A stretch of DNA of 64,000 bases from Gammaproteobacteria bacterium (GCA_030429005.1 JAUIDP010000001.1:62001-126000), one strand, 5' to 3'; positions 8,971-18,406 are shown, numbered from the stretch's first letter. Notes: generated by a model from the letters alone, not told the origin. Program-made: numbers and translations.

Positions 8971-9658
8971 TGCCCGGCTTCGCAGGCGGCATTTCGATCG
9001 ACAACTCACCGGTCATCGCGACAGGCCCGAGATCGATCGTATAGGCTTTTGCCGACAGCGCCTCGACAGCCGAAGTATCGATGCCGGCGAACTCTCCGGA
9101 ACCACCCGCTGCCCAGCCAAGGCCGAGGGGCCCAGGCCCGTCGCTGATAGTCTGCAGCCAGTTGCCACGCCAGTTGTCTCCCGAGCTGCGATACGCGGGA
9201 AACACGATGTCCTGGATATAGCGCCAGTAATTTTCAGTCTGCTGGATGGACAGGCTGCCACGCTGCGGCAGATAGATGTGCCAGACACTATTGATGAGCG
9301 CCTTGCCATCAAGAATGCTGGTCTCATCCGAATCCGATGCGAACTTCACACCGAGCCCCGCCACCCGGCCACGGCTGTCCTTAAGGACATTGACCGACAC
9401 CGTCGTGTCGAGCACGGTCGGCTCCCAGAGCTGCGCGACGCGCGGCGGATGCGGCGCTATCTGCGACTCACCGTTGTTCGTATAGACCAGGGCGTCCGTC
9501 GCCGCTACCGAGTAGGACAGGTGCACAACCTCATTGTCAGTCACGGCCAGCGGCGACAGTTCCTGTTGGCTGACAAACGGGTTGTAGAACACCGCGACAG
9601 CAACGATTACCAGGCCGAAGAAGACACCGGCCGCCAGGGCGAGGACATTCCTGCTCAT
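8951..9658 (-). CDS. Unknown membrane-anchored periplasmic protein
   Basis: A 235-residue protein I do not recognise. Residues 5-25 form one hydrophobic helix, and the remainder is polar with no cysteine pairs or catalytic motif I can name, so it is probably anchored in the inner membrane facing the periplasm. The ATG at 9658 overlaps the TGA of the upstream gene (ATGA), which argues for this start over longer open frames reaching 9883. It is the second gene of a two-gene operon. Its 3' end overlaps the FAD reductase by 20 bases on the opposite strand. Confidence 0.6.
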   Translation of the reverse strand: MSRNVLALAAGVFFGLVIVAVAVFYNPFVSQQELSPLAVTDNEVVHLSYSVAATDALVYTNNGESQIAPHPPRVAQLWEPTVLDTTVSVNVLKDSRGRVAGLGVKFASDSDETSILDGKALINSVWHIYLPQRGSLSIQQTENYWRYIQDIVFPAYRSSGDNWRGNWLQTISDGPGPLGLGWAAGGSGEFAGIDTSAVEALSAKAYTIDLGPVAMTGELSIEMPPAKPGTSGEPQ

Positions 9659-10224
9659 GACTCGTCCTCCAGCGTACCGACAAAACGCGTGCTCAGCTCG
9701 AGGCGGCCGGCAGGCCCGGCATCGCCACCTGCGGTCGCTACCCAGCGCTCCGTGGCCGATCCGACCAGGCCGGCGAATTCGCGCGTTCCGGACCTCAGGT
9801 CGCCACTTCGAAAGGTTTCTTCGGCGGCTTTCGGTCGCATCAGGATGTAACCGGAGCCACGTGCCGGCAGATGCAGCACCCACTCGACGATTCCGCCGTC
9901 CGGACCGCTTGCGGCGATACGGCTCGCCACACCGACAACGACGTCGTTCGCGTTACGAATCTTGAACAACTCCGTACGGGAGTTTGCGAACAGCTCGTCC
10001 CGCGGCCACTCCAGTCCGCGCGGCAGCGGCTCGGCCTGGTCCGGCACACCAATCAGTATGCGATCGTCAGGTATGTTGGCGTGGAACACTTCGCGATTGC
10101 CGCCGTTCGGAGTGACGTCAATAATCGAGCGCTCACGCGCCAGGTCCACGACCGGCACGAAATAGATCGCGGCAGCGCCGGCAACAATTCCCAGCAAAAT
10201 TCCAGCTATCAGTGATTTAAACAA
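9655..10224 (-). CDS. Unknown membrane-anchored protein, first gene of a pair
   Basis: A 189-residue protein with an N-terminal hydrophobic helix (about 5-24, Gly/Ala-rich) and a soluble remainder, probably periplasmic. The start is TTG at 10224, with AAGGGA about 9 bases upstream. It overlaps the next gene by ATGA. The two products share a plan (short cytoplasmic start, one helix, about 150-200 residue outer domain) but not obvious sequence. No function can be proposed. Confidence 0.55.
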   Translation of the reverse strand: MFKSLIAGILLGIVAGAAAIYFVPVVDLARERSIIDVTPNGGNREVFHANIPDDRILIGVPDQAEPLPRGLEWPRDELFANSRTELFKIRNANDVVVGVASRIAASGPDGGIVEWVLHLPARGSGYILMRPKAAEETFRSGDLRSGTREFAGLVGSATERWVATAGGDAGPAGRLELSTRFVGTLEDES

Positions 10225-10431
10225 TCGGCTTTCCCTTTGTTCGGCCCCAGTTTAGTGAACTTCATCCGCACGTAACAATAACGCCGGTGTTTTTGTGACG
10301 AAGCGCACAACTGTGGCTGCGAAACTGGCGCCTGGTCGACGCTAAGCGACTCAATTTACAAGCTTTTCGCCGGGTCCGGCGCACTGTACAATCCGCGCTC
10401 CCGTAGTCGGAACGCAGCCGCGACGAATACC

Positions 10432-11154
10432 GTGCCACCTCCTGTCTGCCTTTGGTCCGGACCCAGAAACGTGTCCACCGCACTGATGTACAGCTTCGCG
10501 CAACGGGCCGACACGCGCGTCGTCGACGAGCCCCTGTACGGGCACTACCTGCGTGTTTCGGGGGCCGTGCACCCGGGCGGCGACGAGGTTGTTGCGCACT
10601 CCAACTGTGACGGTGACGCGGTCATGCGCGAACTGCTGCAGCGCGCCGCCGGTATGACGCGAATCCTGTTCATCAAACATATGGCGCACCACCTGGTGGA
10701 GCTCGATCGCGGGTTTCTTGACCGGGCACGCAACGTACTGCTGGTTCGTGACCCCCGTGAGATGTTGCCGTCGTTAACGGTGCAGATTCCGCACGCCGAA
10801 CTTGCCGACACCGGGCTGCAGCAACAGTACGAGCTGTTTCAGCACCTGCGCGCCCTGGGGCAGGACCCGCAGGTGCTGGATGCCAGGGAGCTGCTGCTGG
10901 ACCCGGAAGCGGTGCTGCGCGAGTTGTGCAACAAACTGGACCTGGCGTTCGATACCGGCATGCTGCAGTGGCCAGCCGGGCCGCGGGCGGAGGATGGCAT
11001 CTGGGCAAAGCACTGGTATCACGCCGTGCACCGGAGCACAGGTTTTGCCTCCTACCGGCCCAAGGCCGGTTTCCCCGCGGAACTGGAACCGCTGCTGGCA
11101 GAGTGCCAGCCGTGGTATGAACGATTGTATGCGCACGCGATTCGTGCCAACTGA
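10432..11154 (+). CDS. Sulfotransferase-like family protein
   Basis: A 240-residue protein beginning with WSGPRNVSTALMYSF (8-22), which fits the 5'-phosphosulfate-binding loop of PAPS sulfotransferases, followed by VDEPLYGHYL and a second nucleotide-binding stretch NVLLVRDPREMLPS. Distant proteins of this type occur beside class IV aminotransferases, as here: the next gene begins 15 bases downstream with a good ribosome site. The start is GTG at 10432; TACAAT at 10387-10392 could be its -10. The acceptor is unknown, and in this subgroup PAPS use has to my knowledge not been shown. Confidence 0.75.
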   Translation: MPPPVCLWSGPRNVSTALMYSFAQRADTRVVDEPLYGHYLRVSGAVHPGGDEVVAHSNCDGDAVMRELLQRAAGMTRILFIKHMAHHLVELDRGFLDRARNVLLVRDPREMLPSLTVQIPHAELADTGLQQQYELFQHLRALGQDPQVLDARELLLDPEAVLRELCNKLDLAFDTGMLQWPAGPRAEDGIWAKHWYHAVHRSTGFASYRPKAGFPAELEPLLAECQPWYERLYAHAIRAN

Positions 11155-11169
11155 CGAGGAGACTCTCCA

Positions 11170-12069
11170 TTGAACACGCCCGATCCGCGCAACCGCGACA
11201 TTATCGTTCACGTCAACGGCAAACTCGTGCCACGCGCCGATGCCAGGGTTTCGGTTTTCGACAGTTCGGTCCAGGGCGGCGACGCCGTCTGGGAAGGCCT
11301 GCGCGTCTACAAGGGACGAATTGCCGCGCTCGACGGCCACCTGCAACGGCTGCAGAATTCAGCGAAAGCCCTCGCATTTGCCAATGTGCCATCCAGCGAC
11401 GAGGTGCGTGCGGCGATATTTGCAACATTGCAAGCCAACGGCATGCGCGATGAAACTCACATCCGCCTGACGCTGACCCGCGGCGAGAAAGTGACGTCGG
11501 GAATGAATCCGCGCTTCAACCAGTCTGGCTGTTGCCTGATCGTCCTGGCCGAGTGGAAGCCACCGGTTTACTCCGACGACGGTATCCGCGTGATCACCGC
11601 CTCGACGCGGCGCAATTCCCCGCTGACGCTGGACTCGAAGATCCACCACAATAACCTTCTGAACAATATCCTCGCGTCCATCGAGGCCAACGTTGCCGGT
11701 GTCGACAGCGCGATCATGCTCGATATCGACGGCTTCGTCGCCGAAACCAATGACACCAACCTGTTTGTGGTTCGCGATGGCAAGGTGTTTACGCCATACG
11801 CTGACGCCTGCCTGCCGGGCCTGACCCGCGGCATGATCCTGCAGATCTGTGCCGAGCAGGAGATTCCGGCTGCCGAGTGCCGCCTGTCACTGACCGAGTT
11901 GTATTGTGCTGACGAAGTGTTTACGAGCGGCACGATGGGCGAGCTGACACCGGTACTCGAGGCAGACGGCCGGACGATCGGCAACGGCAAGATCGGGCCG
12001 CGGACAGAGCGACTGCAGGACCTGCATCGGAAATTTGCCTACGCGAACGGAACACCGCTACCGTTTTAA
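11170..12069 (+). CDS. Aminotransferase class IV (BCAT/D-amino acid transaminase-like)
   Basis: A 299-residue fold-type IV PLP aminotransferase. DSSVQGGDAVWEGLRVYKG (31-49), the catalytic Lys157 in TLDSKIHHNN, and the phosphate-binding ETNDTNLFVV and FTSGTMGELTPV are all present. It starts with TTG at 11170 behind GAGGAGA. Family members transaminate branched-chain amino acids, D-alanine or aminodeoxychorismate; the length and DGFVAETNDTN suit a branched-chain-like enzyme, but substrate choice is not readable. It is coupled to the sulfotransferase-like gene. Confidence 0.85.
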   Translation: MNTPDPRNRDIIVHVNGKLVPRADARVSVFDSSVQGGDAVWEGLRVYKGRIAALDGHLQRLQNSAKALAFANVPSSDEVRAAIFATLQANGMRDETHIRLTLTRGEKVTSGMNPRFNQSGCCLIVLAEWKPPVYSDDGIRVITASTRRNSPLTLDSKIHHNNLLNNILASIEANVAGVDSAIMLDIDGFVAETNDTNLFVVRDGKVFTPYADACLPGLTRGMILQICAEQEIPAAECRLSLTELYCADEVFTSGTMGELTPVLEADGRTIGNGKIGPRTERLQDLHRKFAYANGTPLPF

Positions 12070-12073
12070 AGGG

Positions 12074-13639
12074 CTAACCGAAATACGTCGCCAGATACTC
12101 GTCCAGGCTGATGCTGTCGCTGGCCTCGATTTGTTGCTGCCTGACGATTGACTCGCTGGCTTCCCGCAGGAACTCCTGCCGTCGCTCGTCCGACATCGGC
12201 GCAATCGCCGCAAAGTAGTCGCGATGCCCGCGCGACAGTTCCAGCGTCAAATCGAAAAAGCTGCATTTCTCGTCACGCAGCTTCTGCAGCACGCGCGCGG
12301 ATGGTGTCTCGTCGGGATTCGCAACCAGCGCCTGCATCATACGCACAGCATCGACATAGCTGTCGGCACCATCATGCCGATCGAGACATTCGGCAATTGC
12401 CAAAACGTTTTCCAGAATCTCGCTGGCCCAGACGCCGAGCGCTACCGGGCGACCGTCGCGCTGCAGTCGAAACCCGGGGTCCCTGCCCTGTTTTGCCGTC
12501 ATCGCCTGGTTCAGCTTGGTCTCATCCAGGGAGTCGCTGCATAACGACGGGCTGTCTTCCAGCATGCAATAGATCAGGAAGGCTTCGATAAACCGCATCG
12601 TGTTCTGGTTGACGCCCGCCGGGTCGTCGACATTGATATCCAGCGAGCGTATCTCGACGTACTCGATACCGCCGCGGCGCAGGGCTGCAGTCGGCCTTTC
12701 GCCGGACATCGCGACGCGTTTCGGGCGTATCGAGCTGTAGTATTCGTTCTCGATCTGCAGCCTGTTGGCATTCAGTTGCCGATACTCGCCGTCAACCTTG
12801 ACGCCAATTTTTTCGTAGTCAGCTTCAGGCGTTTCGATCGCCGCGCTGAGATCCCGTATATAGGCATCCAGGCAATTCAGCGAAATATTGATCTTCGACT
12901 GGTTCTGGTTGCTGTAGCCGAGGTCGCTCATGCGCAGCGACGTACCGAAGGGCTCGTACAGGGTCTCAGCGCCCAACGCCGGCATATCGAGCGCGGTGTC
13001 CGCGGAAAACGATTTGCACATTGCCGGCGAGCAACCAAACAGGTACAACACGAGCCAGCCGAAACGACGGAAATTTCGAACCAGTCCCAGGTAATGCTCG
13101 GAGCGAAACGCGTCGTCGTGCTGCGTGCTCCCGAGGATTTCCTTGTACAGCGGCCAGAATTCGACCGGCAGCGAATAGTTGAAATGAATACCGGCAATGG
13201 TTTGCATTTGCCGGCCATACCGATAGCCGAGACCGCGACGGTAGATCGTTTTCATTCGCCCGACGTTGGAGGTGCCGTAGCGCGCCAGCGGAATCCCGCT
13301 GTCGGGCGGGATGCGGCATGGCATGCTGGCCGTCCACAACAGCTCGTCTCCAAGTTCGCTGTACGTAAACTGGTGGATATCGCACAGGAACTGTTGCGCC
13401 TCCCAGGTATTCGCAAACGCCGGCGTTATGAATTCCAGTAACGCTTCCGAGAAATCCGTGGTTATGAAGCCGTTGGTCAGAGCCGAACCCAGGGTCACGG
13501 GATGGTCGGTTTGCGCGAGATAGCCGTCGGCATCGATTCGCAAAGATTCCTTTTCGACGCCCTTGCGGCCGCCTGCCAGAACGCTGCAATCCCTTGCCGC
13601 GATTGCGCTGAAGCGCGATTCGAATCCCTTGCCTGTCAT
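12074..13639 (-). CDS. gshA: Glutamate-cysteine ligase
   Basis: A 521-residue ATP-dependent ligase forming gamma-glutamylcysteine, the first glutathione step; E. coli GshA is 518 residues. Visible signatures are GVEKESLRI near the N-terminus, TTDFSEALLEFITPA, the IAGIHFNYSLP segment, and QNQSKINISLNCLDAY. I prefer the ATG at 13639, preceded by AAGGGA at good spacing, over an in-frame ATG at 13678 without such a site. Convergent with the aminotransferase (4 bases between stops); divergent from the DUF2845 gene. gshB is not in the window. Confidence 0.95.
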   Translation of the reverse strand: MTGKGFESRFSAIAARDCSVLAGGRKGVEKESLRIDADGYLAQTDHPVTLGSALTNGFITTDFSEALLEFITPAFANTWEAQQFLCDIHQFTYSELGDELLWTASMPCRIPPDSGIPLARYGTSNVGRMKTIYRRGLGYRYGRQMQTIAGIHFNYSLPVEFWPLYKEILGSTQHDDAFRSEHYLGLVRNFRRFGWLVLYLFGCSPAMCKSFSADTALDMPALGAETLYEPFGTSLRMSDLGYSNQNQSKINISLNCLDAYIRDLSAAIETPEADYEKIGVKVDGEYRQLNANRLQIENEYYSSIRPKRVAMSGERPTAALRRGGIEYVEIRSLDINVDDPAGVNQNTMRFIEAFLIYCMLEDSPSLCSDSLDETKLNQAMTAKQGRDPGFRLQRDGRPVALGVWASEILENVLAIAECLDRHDGADSYVDAVRMMQALVANPDETPSARVLQKLRDEKCSFFDLTLELSRGHRDYFAAIAPMSDERRQEFLREASESIVRQQQIEASDSISLDEYLATYFG

Positions 13640-13723
13640 CGGTTCCCTTTTACCATAAGCCTGCGGCCGCTGCGCCATTCATCGGGTCATTTGTGCTTGC
13701 TGTATGATAGCTGTTACCCGGAC

Positions 13724-14110
13724 ATGAACACGCAAAATTCAAAATTTGTCGCAGCGTCGCTGTTTGCCCTGGTAGCCCTGCTTGCCGCCGGTACTGCTGA
13801 AGCATTTCGTTGTGGCAGCAAGCTGGTCCAGGAAGACATGCATGAAGCCCAGGTCACTGCTATCTGTGGCGAGCCCACTACGAAGCGTGATCTCGGCGTA
13901 GCGGTTCGCTATTACGACTACCGGTATTTCCGCGAGGCAACCCCGGGCGGACCGCTTTATCGTACGCCGGGCAATGGTGCTTTCGCTTCGGAGGTCGTGA
14001 TTACCGAATACGTATACAACTTCGGTCCGCGCAAGCTGATGCGACGACTGATCTTCGAAGGCGGGGTGCTCGTAACAATTGAGTCGATCGGTTACGGCTA
14101 TATCGAGTAG
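13724..14110 (+). CDS. DUF2845 family exported protein
   Basis: A 128-residue protein with a cleavable signal peptide (hydrophobic about 9-24, LLAAGTAEAF) and a mature domain starting FRCGSKLVQEDMHEAQV. The two cysteines in RCGSKLV and TAICGEPT, together with GEPTTK, match the DUF2845 family of small periplasmic proteins of unknown role. The ATG at 13724 fits the signal peptide; the open frame continues upstream to 13502 but that part overlaps gshA antisense. It lies 42 bases before the bactofilin gene. Confidence 0.75.
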   Translation: MNTQNSKFVAASLFALVALLAAGTAEAFRCGSKLVQEDMHEAQVTAICGEPTTKRDLGVAVRYYDYRYFREATPGGPLYRTPGNGAFASEVVITEYVYNFGPRKLMRRLIFEGGVLVTIESIGYGYIE

Positions 14111-14152
14111 ACTTCGGCATCGAACCTCTTTTCGCTGTGGAGTGCTTCCCGT

Positions 14153-14551
14153 ATGAACGATTCTTTCTCACGCCGCGTGCGTGACCGCGCCACCGGACCC
14201 GCGACACTGATCAGTGAAGGCTGCAAGATATCCGGCACGGTATCCGGTGCCTGCGATTTCCAGATCAGCGGAGAAATTGACGGCGACTGTGAGCTGGAAG
14301 GAACCGTAACCCTGACCAAGAAAGGTTCCTGGACGGGCACGATCCGCGCCGGCAACGTCATCGTGGCAGGCCGCGTCGAGGGCGACATCGTAGCCAACGG
14401 GCATGTCGAGATCACCGAGTCAGCGCGCATCACCGGCACTGTTTCCGGTGAGGCAATAGCGGTTGCCGAAGGAGCCGTGGTCGAAGGTGTCATGAGGACG
14501 ACAGGCAATAGCGGGCCCAAAGAATTCGTAGAAAAACGCCAGGATAACTAA
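14153..14551 (+). CDS. Bactofilin family cytoskeletal protein
   Basis: A 132-residue protein made almost wholly of the short beta-helix repeats of bactofilins (DUF583): LISEGCKISGTV, DFQISGEIDGDCELEGTV, IVAGRVEGDIVANGHVEI, ARITGTVSGEAIAVAEGAVVEG. Flanking disordered tails are short. Bactofilins polymerise without nucleotide and can organise cell-wall enzymes or shape. No M23 peptidase, the commonest partner gene, is adjacent. Confidence 0.9.
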   Translation: MNDSFSRRVRDRATGPATLISEGCKISGTVSGACDFQISGEIDGDCELEGTVTLTKKGSWTGTIRAGNVIVAGRVEGDIVANGHVEITESARITGTVSGEAIAVAEGAVVEGVMRTTGNSGPKEFVEKRQDN

Positions 14552-14621
14552 ATACAGAGCTGAATCACATATGGTATTCTGCGAGCATATGTAGCGTTAT
14601 TTTACAGCGATTACCGAACGA

Positions 14622-14650
14622 TTAACGCCCTGACGGGCCGGTGATACACT
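14622..14650 (+). promoter_or_regulatory. Possible sigma-70 promoter for the GGDEF-EAL gene
   Basis: TTAACG (14622-14627), a 17-base spacer, then TACACT (14645-14650). Each box matches four of six consensus bases and the spacing is ideal. It lies about 40 bases before the ATG at 14697. The match is moderate, so this is a candidate only. Confidence 0.4.
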
Positions 14651-14696
14651 GGCCGGCATCCCGGATCGGCGCGATCCGATCAACAGAACAACAACA

Positions 14697-17144
14697 ATGA
14701 TCGGCAAGAAACTTCCGCAAAATCTGCTGTCAGGGCTGGCGCTGGGTATCTGCGTCGGCGCCATCATACTGGCGCTGTTTTTCGCCCAGTATCGCTGGCT
14801 CGCCGGCGAGCTGGTCAATACCAGTGCCGCTGAGCACGAAGTGGTACTGCGGGAAAGTTTCGAGCGCCGCTTCCGTGCGCAATTGCACCAGCTGGCGGAT
14901 CGGCTGGCTGTCGAGGGCAACCCCGCCGATACGGAAAAAATCGCTGTTCTGCTCAACGAGATGCTGGCGGATAACCCCACACTGATCGGCTTGCGCGCTG
15001 CTTTCGACGGCGCAAACCCGGTGCAAACAGGTAACGTGCCATTAGCCAGTACCAGCGAGACCGTCTGGTTGAGCAACTCCATCACGATGTCGTACCCGAT
15101 ACTCCGGGGTGAACAGGCCATTGGCCTGTTGTTTGGCGCGTTCCAGCTCGACGCACTGCATGCCGAATCGGCCGCTTTTGCGACCGACATGGCCAACAAG
15201 GAAGCGCACAGCCGTCGTATCAGCTACCTGTGGATCGGCCTCGGCACGCTTGCGACGCTGGTCTCTTACCTGCTGGTCGTCTGGTTCATTGCCCGCAGGC
15301 AATCGGTGCGCGTCCGGGCCCTGAAAATGCAGGCGGAAAAGCTGCGAGATGCCGACTTCGGCGAGCCGCTGCTGGAGACACGAGACGATGAACTGGGCGA
15401 GCTGGCCTCGGTGTTCAACGACATGCGCGATCGGCTGCGGGAGACGACCATCTCGCGAGACTACGTCAACAGCATACTCTCCGGCATGAACGAAGCCATC
15501 ATCGTCACCGATAATGACGGTGGGATCAGGCGCATAAACCGGGCGACGACAATCCTGCTGGGCTTTGAAGAAGACGAACTGAAGGGCAAACCGATCGAGT
15601 CAATCGTCAGCCGGAAAAACTCGGCGCCACTACACACCGACGGTACCTCGGGTGTTCCACAGGAAGCGTTCTTTGAAAGCAAATTCGGCGAAATCATTCC
15701 CGTCTCGTATACCTGCTCCGTCGTAACCGGCCAGGACGGCAAGACCAGGGACAGGATTTACGCCGCGCAGAACATCACGGAGCGCCGGCGCGCCGAACAG
15801 CGTATTCGCTACCTGGCCAGGATCGATCCGTTGACCAAGATACCCAACCGGATGCAATTCCAGCACCTGTTGCAACGGAGCATCGCGCGGGCTCGCCGGG
15901 CCGGGAAGCCCCTGTGCCTGTTCTATCTCGACATCGATCACTTCAAGGAAATCAATGATACGTTCGGCCATCTTGCGGGCGACGCCACGCTTGAAACCGT
16001 CGCCGAGAGACTGACCGCCGCACTGCCCGAAAACTCCGTGATCGGCCGCCTGGCAGGGGACGAGTTCGCAGTACTGATCAACGGCCTGGGCCCCGAAGGT
16101 ACAGGGCGCACTGAAACAGACAGGCTCGCACGCGCTTTGCTCGACCGCCTCGCCGACCCGTTCTTTGTGCAGGGCCACGAGGTCTTCATGACCGCCAGCC
16201 TCGGCATCGCGTTTTATCCTGATGACGCGGCGAACGTCATCGACCTTATCCGCAATGCCGATGCGGCGCTGTACAGCGCGAAGAAGTCCGGCGGCAACGT
16301 GTTTGCCAGCTACGTGCCGCAGATGAACGAGGCCGCCATCGAACGGCTGATGACCAAGAGCAAGCTCAAACGGGCGTTTGAACGTGACGAGTTGCTCGTG
16401 CACTACCAGCCCAAGTACAACATCGTAACCGGCGAGATTTTCGGCGCTGAAGCACTGGTCCGCTGGGAGCTGCCTGACCGCGGCCTGATCCTGCCGGCAG
16501 ACTTTATCCCGTTGGCCGAGGAAACCAACCTCATCATTGAAATCGGGGAATGGGTGCTGGACAAAGTGTGCGAGGACTTCCGCATCTGGCAGCGTTCGGT
16601 GTCCTCACCCGGACGGGTTTCGGTGAACCTGTCACTCAAACAGCTGCGGCAGGCAAACTTCATTAGCCGAATCAGTGCAATCCTGCGTGGCCACGAAGTG
16701 TCGCCAACGTCACTGGAACTCGAAATCACCGAGACTACGTTGATGGAAAATCCGGAGCGTACGATTCGGCTGCTCGACCAGCTCTACGGCCTGGGCCTGC
16801 ACCTGGCAATCGATGACTTCGGAACCGGCTACTCCTCGCTCAGCGCGCTGCAGCAATTCCCGATCAGCACGCTGAAGATTGACCAGTCATTTGTCCGCGA
16901 TGTCGCAACGAATCCCGACGACGCGACGCTGGTTGGTACGATCGTGCAGATGGGTCGCAATCTGAACATGGACGTCGTGGCGGAAGGCGTCGAGAACGAG
17001 GAGCAACTCAGCTTTCTGCAACGCCTGGATTGTACGTTCGTGCAGGGCCTGCTGTTTGGCAACCCGATGAGTTCGGATAATTACCTGCAGTTATTGCTCG
17101 ACCAGGTAGAGGGCACGAATACTCACCGGGCGTTGTTCGCCTGA
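14697..17144 (+). CDS. Membrane PAS-GGDEF-EAL cyclic-di-GMP protein
   Basis: An 815-residue signalling protein. Order: TM helix (13-31), periplasmic sensor region (about 32-175), TM helix (178-199), HAMP (about 200-253), PAS (about 255-365), GGDEF (about 372-540) and EAL (about 555-805). The GGDEF motif reads AGDEF (453-457), a variant active in some cyclases, with FYLDIDHFKEINDTFGH intact. The EAL side is complete: EALVRW (585-590), EITET (676-680), DDFGTGYSS (706-714), AEGVEN (762-767), so phosphodiesterase activity is likely. The ATG at 14697 has a weak ribosome site. Monocistronic by spacing. Confidence 0.92.
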   Translation: MIGKKLPQNLLSGLALGICVGAIILALFFAQYRWLAGELVNTSAAEHEVVLRESFERRFRAQLHQLADRLAVEGNPADTEKIAVLLNEMLADNPTLIGLRAAFDGANPVQTGNVPLASTSETVWLSNSITMSYPILRGEQAIGLLFGAFQLDALHAESAAFATDMANKEAHSRRISYLWIGLGTLATLVSYLLVVWFIARRQSVRVRALKMQAEKLRDADFGEPLLETRDDELGELASVFNDMRDRLRETTISRDYVNSILSGMNEAIIVTDNDGGIRRINRATTILLGFEEDELKGKPIESIVSRKNSAPLHTDGTSGVPQEAFFESKFGEIIPVSYTCSVVTGQDGKTRDRIYAAQNITERRRAEQRIRYLARIDPLTKIPNRMQFQHLLQRSIARARRAGKPLCLFYLDIDHFKEINDTFGHLAGDATLETVAERLTAALPENSVIGRLAGDEFAVLINGLGPEGTGRTETDRLARALLDRLADPFFVQGHEVFMTASLGIAFYPDDAANVIDLIRNADAALYSAKKSGGNVFASYVPQMNEAAIERLMTKSKLKRAFERDELLVHYQPKYNIVTGEIFGAEALVRWELPDRGLILPADFIPLAEETNLIIEIGEWVLDKVCEDFRIWQRSVSSPGRVSVNLSLKQLRQANFISRISAILRGHEVSPTSLELEITETTLMENPERTIRLLDQLYGLGLHLAIDDFGTGYSSLSALQQFPISTLKIDQSFVRDVATNPDDATLVGTIVQMGRNLNMDVVAEGVENEEQLSFLQRLDCTFVQGLLFGNPMSSDNYLQLLLDQVEGTNTHRALFA

Positions 17145-17289
17145 CAGCGTCCGGGCCCAACTCTTTGATTCGATCAGTATTTTTGCGCTCACTTCACACT
17201 ACAGTGGCATCATGCTTAAATTGAGCATCGTCAGAATCCGGTCTGCGAGTGGTACCTGAACGCAGGCTCCAAACTATGGAACCCATCAA

Positions 17290-17658
17290 ATGAACAAAAC
17301 AATCAGATATGCCGTTGGCTGCTGCATGCTCTTAGCCGCGTCTTTGAGTCTCGCCTGCGACTATCCTGAACGTCCCAACATTCCCGACGGCTCGAAAGCA
17401 TCCAAGGAAGAATTACTGGCAGCCAAAGACGCTGTCAGCGCATACCTTGCGGACGTCGACAGCTACCTTACCTGCATTGAGAATGCCGAGAAAGAAGCGG
17501 TCGCAGCACTGGAAAATCCGGATCCGGAAGATCTCAAACGCCGCGATGAAATGCTGTCGAGCAAGTTTGATGCGGCGAACGAAGAAAAAGCACTGGTAGG
17601 TGAGCAGTTCAACCAGCAGGTTCGTGCCTACAATGCCGCGCGACAATCGGCTGACTAG
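17290..17658 (+). CDS. Small exported protein with CDYPERP start, unknown function
   Basis: A 122-residue protein: a signal peptide (about 1-22, ending LSLAC), a mature start CDYPERPNIPDG, and a helical, charged remainder likely to form a coiled coil. Cys23 and the Cys in YLTCIENAEK could form a disulfide; the lipobox is poor (Ser at -3), so lipidation is uncertain. I have seen similar small proteins in other gammaproteobacteria without an assigned role. A strong terminator follows. Confidence 0.65.
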   Translation: MNKTIRYAVGCCMLLAASLSLACDYPERPNIPDGSKASKEELLAAKDAVSAYLADVDSYLTCIENAEKEAVAALENPDPEDLKRRDEMLSSKFDAANEEKALVGEQFNQQVRAYNAARQSAD

Positions 17659-17682
17659 CACTACCTGAAAACACATGAAAAG

Positions 17683-17708
17683 CGCCCGCCACTGGCGGGC
17701 GTTTTTTT
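17683..17708. terminator. Intrinsic terminator, probably bidirectional
   Basis: Stem CGCCCGCC/GGCGGGCG with loop ACT (17683-17701), seven T on the plus side and four A before it, so it can end both the CDYPERP gene and the minus-strand psp operon, whose last stop lies at 17707-17709. Confidence 0.85.
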
Positions 17709-17928
17709 ATAGCTTGTTGATTTCGCTGCGCAGGTCGAACTTGTTCTCGGTAACAATTCGTTCCAGGACCTGGATACGTTCTTCCAGTCGCTTCACTTCG
17801 GCCAGGGCTTCTTCAAGCTCCTTGTTGCCTGCGGCTTTTTTCTGCGCCCTGTTCTTGCTGATCTTGGCAATGGTATCCGCGCTAAATACGATAGCTACGA
17901 TACTGACAATTGCTGCCCAGGTACTCAT
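17707..17928 (-). CDS. PspB-like small membrane coiled-coil protein
   Basis: A 73-residue protein with an N-terminal hydrophobic helix (about 3-20) and a charged C-terminal helix ending RIQVLERIVTENKFDL. Size, topology and the RIQ.LE.I motif resemble PspB of E. coli, a partner of PspC in relieving PspF inhibition. It is the last gene of the psp operon, 28 bases after the long pspC-like gene. The ATG at 17928 is chosen because upstream residues of the open frame overlap that gene. Direct homology to PspB is inferred. Confidence 0.6.
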   Translation of the reverse strand: MSTWAAIVSIVAIVFSADTIAKISKNRAQKKAAGNKELEEALAEVKRLEERIQVLERIVTENKFDLRSEINKL

Positions 17929-17956
17929 ACACGTGTCCCTTGTCTGACTTCGTTGG

Positions 17957-18406
17957 CTACAGGTTGCGAATCTCTCGATCCAGCTGGTAGCTCGACGATG
18001 TAATGATCTTTTCCAACTCCACGATACGCTGGTCCAGTGACCGGCATTTATCGCGCACCGCCATTGCGGCCTCGCTCGGTCCTGCCTCCTGTTCGCGCCT
18101 GGCCTCCTTCCTCGCCTCGCGGCGTTCGCGCCGGCCGCAAGCCTTGCGCCGGTAGTGCCTCCCGCCACCGTAACGCGAATCCGACCGGCCTCCGGCCGTC
18201 CCGCGCGCGGGAATCAGGAACACGGCCGCCAGGTAGGCGACGGTGACCACCGGCATCGCGAGGACAAAGGCAATGATCGCCATGAATCGCAACACGCGCA
18301 GATTAAAGCCCAGGTAGTCGGCCACGCCGGCACAGACACCACCGAGTAGCGCGCGGTCTGCAGATCGATAGAAGCGCTTGTCCGCATACGCCTCAGTTGT
18401 ACTCAT
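17957..18406 (-). CDS. pspC: PspC-domain protein with basic linker and PspB-like tail
   Basis: A 149-residue protein. The PspC domain (about 10-70) has LLGGVCAGVADYLGFN followed by a membrane helix. A very basic Arg/Lys/Glu stretch (about 75-110) leads to a C-terminal helix RIVELEKIITSSSYQLDREI. That tail parallels the end of the next gene product, so PspC and PspB-like features look joined here. Start overlaps the previous stop by ATGA. Probably transmits envelope stress to PspA. Confidence 0.8.
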   Translation of the reverse strand: MSTTEAYADKRFYRSADRALLGGVCAGVADYLGFNLRVLRFMAIIAFVLAMPVVTVAYLAAVFLIPARGTAGGRSDSRYGGGRHYRRKACGRRERREARKEARREQEAGPSEAAMAVRDKCRSLDQRIVELEKIITSSSYQLDREIRNL

